Made by a program: the position numbers and the translations under genes
The notes under the pieces: model-generated
Told to the model about the DNA's origin: nothing
Database searches by the model: none
What the model saw: the letters and a program-made list of their open reading frames with translations, nothing else
Origin: Oscillospiraceae bacterium
Lineage (GTDB): Bacteria; Bacillota; Clostridia; Oscillospirales; Ruminococcaceae
Direction of reading: 5' to 3'
NCBI GenBank assembly: GCA_022511485.1
Contig: JAFLUJ010000318.1
Coordinates: 1-7,020, forward strand
DNA length: 7,020 bases
Shown: positions 1 through 4,687 of the stretch, piece by piece
Position numbering within the stretch: position 1 is the stretch's first letter
Layout: each line of letters opens with the position of its first letter

Positions 1-1055
1 TGGGGTATGCCCGTGGAGAGATCATCACCGCTTCTGATCTTATGTATACCCTGCTTATGTACTCTGCCTGCGAGTCGGCAGGTATCCTCGCCTATAATGT
101 CGGCGGAGGAAGTATACCGAACTTCGTAGACATGATGAACCAGAAGGCAGAGGAGATCGGATGCATCGGTACACATTTTGTCAATCCTCACGGACTTTTT
201 GATGAAGAGCAATATACCAACGCCCATGACCTGGCAATCATCGCCAAGTACGCTGTGGATAATTATCCTAAATTTGTTGAGATCGCAACTACTACTGAGT
301 ATACACTCCATGCTACAAATTACAACGCAGAAGGCTGGGTGACCATTCACCATACCAATGCTATGACCCAGAAGGGCTCGTTCTACTACGAACCGGTCAG
401 AGGACTGAAAACAGGTACTCTTGATGAAGCGGGACGCTGTCTTGCTACTATGGCAAGCCGGGACGGCAACAATTATCTTCTTGTGACACTTAACGCTCCC
501 ATGTACAAAGAGGACGGCACCAAATCAAACGCTCAGTACGAAGACCATCAGAATATATATGAGTGGGCGTTCAATACGTTTTCATATGAAAAGATCGTAA
601 ACAGCAGCGCCGAGATAACAGAAGTTCCGGTCAAGCTGGGAGAAAACGCCGAGTATGTGCTGCTTGTCCCTGCTGAGGATTTTTACGCAATATGGCCTCA
701 GACCCTTGATCCGTCAAGCCTTAAAGAGGAAATTGATCTGAAAGCATATGTGGATTCGGACGGAGCAGTCATGGCTCCGGTGGATAAGGGACAGGTACTG
801 GGAAAATATACTCTTTCATTGTCAGGAGAAACGCTGTGTACCATCGATCTTGTGGCAAAGGAATCTGTGTCAATGTCCCAGCTGGAATATAACATTATGA
901 AAGCCAAGGCATTTGTAGGATCGTTCTGGTTCAAGGCGGCTGTAGGTGCTGCTGCGGCTTTGATAGTGGCTTATGTTGCTGTATATGCGGCTGCTACGAG
1001 CAAGCGGCGCAGAAAAATAAAGAAGGTCTCGTCCAAGGGTAAGCGGAGACTGTAA
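1..1055 (+). CDS. D-alanyl-D-alanine carboxypeptidase (PBP5/DacF type, peptidase family S11), 5' end missing
   Basis: This enzyme family trims the terminal D-Ala from peptidoglycan stem peptides at the outer face of the membrane. The reading frame is open from base 3; the ATG at 42 is internal, because residues before it (ARGEIITASDLM) already match the family. The signal peptide and the catalytic SxxK motif lie upstream of the window. Seen here are the region of the second motif (SAC at 63-71, where the family normally has S-x-N), a typical THFVNPHGL stretch, and the third motif KTG at 408-416 within RGLKTGT...EAGR. A C-terminal beta domain of the PBP5_C kind follows (roughly 570-870). The protein ends with one hydrophobic helix (about 915-1000) and a very basic Arg/Lys tail, which should anchor it in the membrane with the tail in the cytoplasm. 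The Cys in place of the Asn of S-x-N is unusual. The family assignment is firm; the exact paralogue (DacF, DacA or other) is not. Confidence 0.9.
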   Translation, partial: GYARGEIITASDLMYTLLMYSACESAGILAYNVGGGSIPNFVDMMNQKAEEIGCIGTHFVNPHGLFDEEQYTNAHDLAIIAKYAVDNYPKFVEIATTTEYTLHATNYNAEGWVTIHHTNAMTQKGSFYYEPVRGLKTGTLDEAGRCLATMASRDGNNYLLVTLNAPMYKEDGTKSNAQYEDHQNIYEWAFNTFSYEKIVNSSAEITEVPVKLGENAEYVLLVPAEDFYAIWPQTLDPSSLKEEIDLKAYVDSDGAVMAPVDKGQVLGKYTLSLSGETLCTIDLVAKESVSMSQLEYNIMKAKAFVGSFWFKAAVGAAAALIVAYVAVYAAATSKRRRKIKKVSSKGKRRL

Positions 1056-1061
1056 AAAATG

Positions 1062-1077
1062 AGGACTACCGTCCTTT
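1062..1077 (+). terminator. Possible weak terminator after the carboxypeptidase gene
   Basis: A 5-bp stem (AGGAC 1062-1066 with GTCCT 1071-1075) with a TACC loop begins seven bases after the stop codon and is followed only by TT. The stem and T-tract are short for an intrinsic terminator, so transcription could run into the downstream hairpin cluster. Confidence 0.25.
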
Positions 1078-1086
1078 AAGTCTTAT

Positions 1087-1116
1087 ATACTGCCGGCTAT
1101 AATTAGCGGACAGTAT
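1087..1116. repeat. Imperfect inverted repeat upstream of the triple-hairpin element
   Basis: ATACTG (1087-1092) pairs with CAGTAT (1111-1116). Inside this, further pairing up to 1098 and from 1105 is broken by two mismatches around an AT-rich loop. It has no T-tract. It may be the outer part of the same repeat unit as the three perfect hairpins that follow, or simply chance. Confidence 0.4.
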
Positions 1117-1128
1117 GAACGGTGGCTC

Positions 1129-1193
1129 TGCGGCGCAGCCGCACCCATGAGCAATGCTCATGGGCATTGCAAAGTGTTGTACACTTTGCAATG
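1129..1193. repeat. Cluster of three abutting perfect hairpins (candidate intergenic repeat element)
   Basis: Three perfect palindromes follow each other with no spare base between them. Hairpin A is 1129-1143: 6-bp stem TGCGGC/GCCGCA, loop GCA. Hairpin B is 1144-1164: 9-bp stem CCCATGAGC/GCTCATGGG, loop AAT. Hairpin C is 1165-1193: 13-bp stem, CATTGCAAAGTGT with its complement, loop TGT. None is followed by a T-run on either strand, so they do not look like intrinsic terminators. The hexamer GCAATG or its complement occurs three times (1151-1156, 1165-1170, 1188-1193), so the left arm of C could instead pair with 1151-1156, which would break both B and C. The element lies between the carboxypeptidase gene and the small membrane protein gene. 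Its form suggests a REP-like or MITE-like dispersed repeat or a structured leader; the function is not known to me. Confidence 0.75.
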
Positions 1194-1201
1194 AAGCTTA
1201 G

Positions 1202-1207
1202 TATAAT
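1202..1207 (+). promoter_or_regulatory. Possible -10 box for the small membrane protein gene
   Basis: A perfect TATAAT lies 42 bases before the ATG at 1250. The best -35 candidate, TTGTAC at 1177-1182, is poor, has a 19-base spacer and falls in the loop and arm of hairpin C. If this promoter is real, the palindrome overlaps its -35 region and could affect its use. Confidence 0.35.
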
Positions 1208-1249
1208 ATAACGGCGGTTTAACTTCGCCATTTACTGGAGGAATTTACT

Positions 1250-1534
1250 ATGTCAAAAAATATTGAAAGGAAAAAGCTTTGTGTATCAAGTCTTGTCCTC
1301 GGTATAGTGGGACTGGTCTTCTCATTTATTCTGCCTGTGGTTTCCTATGCCTGTGCTATTCCCGGACTTATAATAGGTGTTAAGAAAAGCAGAAAGGATT
1401 ATAATGCTTCAGCGGGAGTATCCATGAGCATAATTGCCATATCCCTTGCACTTATAAATTCTGTTCTCGGAGTAGTCATGACGGTGAAAATGTTCTTCTC
1501 CGGAAATCCTGAAAAGCAGGAAAAGAAAAAATAA
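1250..1534 (+). CDS. Small integral membrane protein, DUF4190-like
   Basis: A 94-residue protein with a short basic N-terminus (about residues 1-10), a hydrophobic hairpin at residues 11-28 and 30-44 split by Pro29, a basic/polar loop KKSRKDYN (45-52), a third hydrophobic segment at 57-82, and a Lys/Glu-rich tail. The Gly-rich helices (LGIVGLVFSF; IPGLIIG) resemble the small DUF4190 membrane proteins common in Firmicutes and Actinobacteria, whose function is unknown. There is no catalytic motif. GGAGG at 1237-1241, eight bases before the ATG, supports the start. It probably forms a single-gene unit, with its own possible promoter at 1202 and a strong terminator after it. It is a real gene; the family call is tentative. 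Confidence 0.75.
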   Translation: MSKNIERKKLCVSSLVLGIVGLVFSFILPVVSYACAIPGLIIGVKKSRKDYNASAGVSMSIIAISLALINSVLGVVMTVKMFFSGNPEKQEKKK

Positions 1535-1574
1535 CCTTGTCTGAGAAAGAGATCATCATATTTGAGATCAATAC

Positions 1575-1614
1575 AAAAGTGCCGTCCTGAAGATCTTGCC
1601 TTCAGGACGGCATT
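1575..1614. terminator. Strong intrinsic terminator, works for both converging genes
   Basis: A perfect 13-bp stem (1580-1592 with 1600-1612, core GCCGTCCTGAAG) closes a 7-base loop. On the minus strand the stem is followed by TTTT (complement of 1575-1578), which makes it a standard terminator for the leftward genes ending at 1621. On the plus strand the following bases are TTAATATA, weaker, but it probably also stops the gene ending at 1534. Confidence 0.85.
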
Positions 1615-1620
1615 AATATA

Positions 1621-2031
1621 TTATAGCGAATTGATTATCTCTTCCAGGGTGTCTGCAAATACTTCCAGAAGTATATTGCCATTATCCTGTATCTCGCCTC
1701 TGTACCATTCGAGAGGACGATTCGAAGTCTTGACAACACAATAATGATAATAGATGATTATCTGTAATGGTGTACATTTCAGAAATTCATATCTGTCCTT
1801 GGAATAAAAATGATGGTATCTCCCGAAACATTCCTGATAGGTGAACAGATCTTCAGGGTCATACAGGTCGGTACATGAACGATATTCACCGCCAATTTTA
1901 TCTTTTTGCAGCCATATATAACATTCCCCGGCAAATTCCCGGAGAAATCTGATCTTCGGGTCATGCCACTCAGAAATTTCCCTCATAAGACGAAGCTCAT
2001 CACGGTTAAGGGTATTTTTAAAATAATACAT
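1621..2031 (-). CDS. Unrecognised tyrosine-rich cytosolic protein
   Basis: I do not recognise a family. Read from the ATG at 2029-2031 it is 136 residues. It has no signal peptide or membrane segment, so it is probably cytosolic. It is rich in aromatic residues, with tyrosine clusters such as GRYHHFYSKDRYEF and IIIYYHYC, and has five Cys that are not arranged as a metal site (no CxxC). The C-terminus (LLEVFADTLEEIINSL) looks like an amphipathic helix. An in-frame GTG at 2038-2040 would add MTK. I prefer the ATG because the weak GAG...TGA pairing region sits about eight bases before it, while nothing like a Shine-Dalgarno precedes the GTG. The gene lies 15 bases after the lipid kinase stop codon on the same strand and before a strong terminator, so the two are very likely co-transcribed and perhaps translationally coupled. 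No function can be given. Confidence 0.7.
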   Translation of the reverse strand: MYYFKNTLNRDELRLMREISEWHDPKIRFLREFAGECYIWLQKDKIGGEYRSCTDLYDPEDLFTYQECFGRYHHFYSKDRYEFLKCTPLQIIIYYHYCVVKTSNRPLEWYRGEIQDNGNILLEVFADTLEEIINSL

Positions 2032-2046
2032 TTTCGTCACTCTTTT

Positions 2047-2976
2047 TTATTCTGTTTCTTCCTCATAGGTATGTGAAATTATTGTTCCCGGTGCGGGTGC
2101 GAAAATATCCACCGCCATGTAATTGTTTTTGACAGTGACATTGCGGCAGTTTCCTCCGAACTCGCCGTCCAGCGTCCAGGGAAGATCACCCTCCGAGTGG
2201 AATTTTACCTCAGAGGCTTTGAAGGAAATAAAATATTCAGAATCAAGCTCCCGTCTTAACAGGGAGTTTATTGTCATCTGGAGCTCGGCAATATTGGCAG
2301 GCATCCTTATCAGAAGCACTTCAAATACTCCGTCATCCAGCTTTACTTCCTGTCCTCCCAAGCCCTTGAAGCCTCCCACTGAGGTAGAATTAGACGCCAT
2401 TCCGAATATAAAGTCGTCCTCGATGGTATTTCCGTCATATGTTACGGTCACATGATAGGATTTGGCGGTATTCAGCCTTTTGATACCCTCCATGATATAG
2501 GCAAGGCTTCCGAACATATTCTTCATCTGCTGTGGAGTTTCATAGCTGACGTCCGTAAATGCACCGAAAGCAGCAATATAGGTAAAATATTCCTCGTTGA
2601 AAGAGCCTACATCTACAGTGACAAGATTTCCCTGAACGATACGCTCGGCGGCTTCCGGCATATCCTTCGGTATTCCGAGACAGGAGGCAAAATCGTTCAT
2701 AGTACCGGAGGGGATATATCCCAGAGGCATACGCTTATTGCTGACCATAAGAGCCTTTATAGTCTCGTTAAGAGTTCCGTCTCCGCCGCTGCATACCACA
2801 GTGTCAAAATCTCCGCAGCGTGCAGAAATTTTTTCATAAGCATCATTTTTCGACTGTGTGGGATGAACAGTGACCTCATAGCCTCCTCTGACAAATGTGT
2901 CGACTATTTTCAAAAGATGATTGTGTATCTGTCCCTTTCCTGAGTGCGGATTGAAAACAAACAGCATTTTTTTCAT
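2047..2976 (-). CDS. Diacylglycerol/lipid kinase family protein (YegS/BmrU/DagK type)
   Basis: This family phosphorylates diacylglycerol or related lipids with ATP at the inner face of the membrane, recycling diacylglycerol into phosphatidic acid. Read from 2976 the protein has 309 residues, the normal length. Family motifs are in order: the N-terminal NPHSGKG, the glycine-rich nucleotide motif SGGDGTLNE, the PSGTMNDFA motif, and near the C-terminus WTLDGEFGG with the conserved Asp-Gly-Glu. There is no signal peptide or membrane helix, as expected for a peripheral enzyme. The longer frame from 3015 would add 13 residues encoded across the ribosome binding site, so I reject it. It is the first gene of a leftward pair with the tyrosine-rich protein at 1621-2031. 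The true substrate (diacylglycerol, undecaprenol-like or sphingoid lipid) cannot be read from the sequence. Confidence 0.92.
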   Translation of the reverse strand: MKKMLFVFNPHSGKGQIHNHLLKIVDTFVRGGYEVTVHPTQSKNDAYEKISARCGDFDTVVCSGGDGTLNETIKALMVSNKRMPLGYIPSGTMNDFASCLGIPKDMPEAAERIVQGNLVTVDVGSFNEEYFTYIAAFGAFTDVSYETPQQMKNMFGSLAYIMEGIKRLNTAKSYHVTVTYDGNTIEDDFIFGMASNSTSVGGFKGLGGQEVKLDDGVFEVLLIRMPANIAELQMTINSLLRRELDSEYFISFKASEVKFHSEGDLPWTLDGEFGGNCRNVTVKNNYMAVDIFAPAPGTIISHTYEEETE

Positions 2977-2986
2977 AATATATGAA

Positions 2987-2994
2987 CCTCCCCC
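2987..2994 (-). promoter_or_regulatory. Ribosome binding site that fixes the lipid kinase start
   Basis: On the minus strand GGGGGAGG lies ten bases before the ATG at 2974-2976, which is followed by the typical opening MKKMLFVFNPHSGKG. This rules against the in-frame ATG at 3015. Confidence 0.8.
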
Positions 2995-3031
2995 TTCCGG
3001 AAAATTCTCTGTCATATTAATACAAAAACTA

Positions 3032-3060
3032 TTGACATTTTTGTGATTTCAATGTAAAAT
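3032..3060 (+). promoter_or_regulatory. Sigma-70-type promoter for GH5 gene 1
   Basis: TTGACA (3032-3037) and TAAAAT (3055-3060) are separated by exactly 17 bases. This is a consensus -35 and a -10 with one mismatch. Transcription would start near 3067, leaving a 5' untranslated leader of about 55 bases before the ATG at 3123. Confidence 0.75.
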
Positions 3061-3064
3061 TATA
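3059..3064 (-). promoter_or_regulatory. Possible -10 box for the leftward lipid kinase operon
   Basis: A minus-strand TATAAT overlaps the plus-strand -10 box by two bases. The -35 region 17 bases upstream (TGCAAA) is a poor match. If used, the leader to the kinase ATG is about 75 bases and the two divergent promoters could not both be occupied at once. Confidence 0.3.
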
Positions 3065-3070
3065 CTATAG

Positions 3071-3090
3071 TAAATGCTATTTTGCATTTA
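3071..3090 (+). promoter_or_regulatory. AT-rich inverted repeat in the leader of GH5 gene 1
   Basis: TAAATGC (3071-3077) and GCATTTA (3084-3090) form a 7-bp inverted repeat with a 6-base spacer, just downstream of the expected transcription start. It could be an operator for a repressor or a weak RNA hairpin. No known operator is recognised, and AT-rich sequence makes chance repeats more likely. Confidence 0.4.
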
Positions 3091-3122
3091 AAAAATGTAA
3101 ATTTTTTTATGGAGGAAGTTTT

Positions 3123-4538
3123 ATGAAACTGAAAAAGCTTTCAGCATTGCTGGTAACGCTTCTGCTTTGTGTGATGATCCTTCCTGCGGACGTTTCCGCT
3201 GCTCAGACCAAGGGAATAAAGCTCAGCAGATCATCAGCCTCTTTGACTGTGGGTGATACCCTCAAATTAACAAGGACAGTTACCGGTATCAAAAATTATA
3301 CCGTCCAGTGGAGCAGCTCGGATAAGACCGTGGCGACTGTTTCCAAGGGAACTGTTACAGCTAAAAAAGCAGGTACTGCAACGATCACTGCAAAAGTGAA
3401 AGGTACAAACTATAAGGCTTCCTGTAAGATAACCGTAAAGGCAAAATCAAAAGATTCCGACAAGGATAAAACGGAAAAGAAGTCTTCCGATACGACGAAA
3501 AAAACGTCAAGCGGTTCTGCGCAGGATATTGTAGACAAGATCACCATTGGCTGGAATCTGGGTAATACTCTTGACAGCAGTGACTGTTCATGGTACGGCA
3601 GCAATGATGTTGAGTATGAAATGGCATGGGGAAATCCCAAGACCACAAAGGCTATGATAACCGCTGTGAAAAAAGCAGGCTTCAATACGATCCGTATACC
3701 TGTTTCATGGGGAGAGCACATGAACTCCGACGGCAAGGTCAACACAGCCTGGATGGACAGAGTTCAGGAGGTCGTTGATTACGCATATGACAACGATATG
3801 TATATCATCCTTAATACCCACCATGACGAGGGATGGATCAAATTTGACGAAAAAAACTCAGAGGCGTCCATCAAGAAATTCACATATCTCTGGAAACAGA
3901 TCTCCGCACGTTTCAAGGATTATGACCAGCACCTTATTTTTGAGGGTCTGAACGAACCCCGTACAAAAGGCTCGGCAAAAGAATGGAACGGCGGAACAAG
4001 TGCTGAAAGAAAGATACTGAACAGCTTCTATGCTTCCTTTGTAAAGACTGTCAGAGATTCCGGCGGAAACAACAAGACCCGCCTGCTTATGCTTACAACC
4101 TATGGCGCAAATGCAGGCGTTGAGGCAATGTCCGATTTGGAGATACCCAATGATGATATGATAGCTGTTTCAGTACACGCATATATACCCTATTTTGCTG
4201 CCTTTGACAGAAATTCAAAGGAAAGTACTCTTACTGAAAATGGTAAAAATGAAATAAACAATATGTTTAAAAATATCGACAAGGTATTATTAAGTAAGGG
4301 AATACCGGTCATTATTGACGAGTTCGGTTCTATCAATAAATCCAATACGAAGGATCGCATTGAAATAGCCAAGTACTATCTTTCCGTTGCGGAAAAATAT
4401 GGCGTTCCCTGCTGTTGGTGGGATAATGGTTCAAACTGTTCTCCTGACCAGGGAGAAGGATTCGGACTGCTCAACAGAAAAACTCTTGAATGGTTCTATC
4501 CCGATCTTGTAAAGGCTCTTACCGGGTCGGTAAAATAA
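3123..4538 (+). CDS. Secreted GH5 endoglucanase-type enzyme with N-terminal BIG2 domain
   Basis: GH5 enzymes hydrolyse beta-1,4-linked glycans (cellulose, xyloglucan, mannan and others) with retention. This 471-residue protein starts with a signal peptide (basic MKLKK, hydrophobic core, likely cleavage after VSA at residue 26). A single bacterial Ig-like BIG2 domain follows (about 31-107), then a Lys/Ser/Thr/Asp linker (108-132) and the GH5 domain (about 133-468). GH5 signatures are GWNLGNTLDS (143-152), NTIRIPVSW, THHD (232-235), acid/base Glu278 in FEGLNEPR, HAY (352-354), nucleophile Glu400 in DEFGS, and a conserved Trp in CCWWDNG (430-436). The pattern resembles subfamily GH5_4, which I infer rather than prove. 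GGAGG at 3111-3115, seven bases before the ATG, supports the start. It has its own promoter and terminator. A paralogue without BIG2 follows. No carbohydrate-binding module, dockerin or LPXTG signal is seen; BIG2 may hold the enzyme at the surface or space it from other partners. Confidence 0.93.
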   Translation: MKLKKLSALLVTLLLCVMILPADVSAAQTKGIKLSRSSASLTVGDTLKLTRTVTGIKNYTVQWSSSDKTVATVSKGTVTAKKAGTATITAKVKGTNYKASCKITVKAKSKDSDKDKTEKKSSDTTKKTSSGSAQDIVDKITIGWNLGNTLDSSDCSWYGSNDVEYEMAWGNPKTTKAMITAVKKAGFNTIRIPVSWGEHMNSDGKVNTAWMDRVQEVVDYAYDNDMYIILNTHHDEGWIKFDEKNSEASIKKFTYLWKQISARFKDYDQHLIFEGLNEPRTKGSAKEWNGGTSAERKILNSFYASFVKTVRDSGGNNKTRLLMLTTYGANAGVEAMSDLEIPNDDMIAVSVHAYIPYFAAFDRNSKESTLTENGKNEINNMFKNIDKVLLSKGIPVIIDEFGSINKSNTKDRIEIAKYYLSVAEKYGVPCCWWDNGSNCSPDQGEGFGLLNRKTLEWFYPDLVKALTGSVK

Positions 4539-4556
4539 AAAATTTCTCCGAAATAT

Positions 4557-4598
4557 ATGCCCCTCTCATGGAAGCTTCTCCTGTGAGAGGGGCATTTT
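4557..4598 (+). terminator. Intrinsic terminator after GH5 gene 1
   Basis: A perfect 12-bp stem (4557-4568 with 4584-4595, core GCCCCTCTCA) closes a 15-base loop and runs into TTTT at 4595-4598. It starts 19 bases after the stop codon, and implies that the second GH5 gene needs its own promoter or is fed by read-through. Confidence 0.85.
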
Positions 4599-4640
4599 GC
4601 CGTTTGGTGTTGGCAGTCCTGCACACCATTTTATTACAAA

Positions 4641-4669
4641 TTAACATTATAATTAGAAAAACATATTTA
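4641..4669 (+). promoter_or_regulatory. Possible promoter region for GH5 gene 2
   Basis: Two weak options overlap in this AT-rich stretch. One is TTAACA (4641-4646) with TATTTA (4664-4669) at 17 bases. The other is a perfect TATAAT at 4648-4653 without a good -35. Neither matches the strong promoter of gene 1, so the two genes may be expressed at different levels. Confidence 0.35.
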
Positions 4670-4687
4670 ATAAAATGAGGTGTAAAG

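Noticed and set aside
1129..1193. CRISPR array or intrinsic terminator
   Set aside because: There are no direct repeats with regular spacers, and no T-tract follows any hairpin on either strand.
1562..1744. Small plus-strand open frame of 60 codons
   Set aside because: It starts before the terminator hairpin, runs through it and then lies antisense to the gene at 1621-2031, without a ribosome binding site.
2452..2943. Open frame of 163 codons on the plus strand opposite the lipid kinase
   Set aside because: It is antisense to a gene with clear family motifs, has no ribosome binding site of note, and its translation resembles no protein I know.
2977..3015. Longer N-terminus for the lipid kinase from the ATG at 3013-3015
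   Set aside because: The extra 13 codons cover the GGGGGAGG ribosome binding site, and the family's normal N-terminus starts at the Met at 2976.
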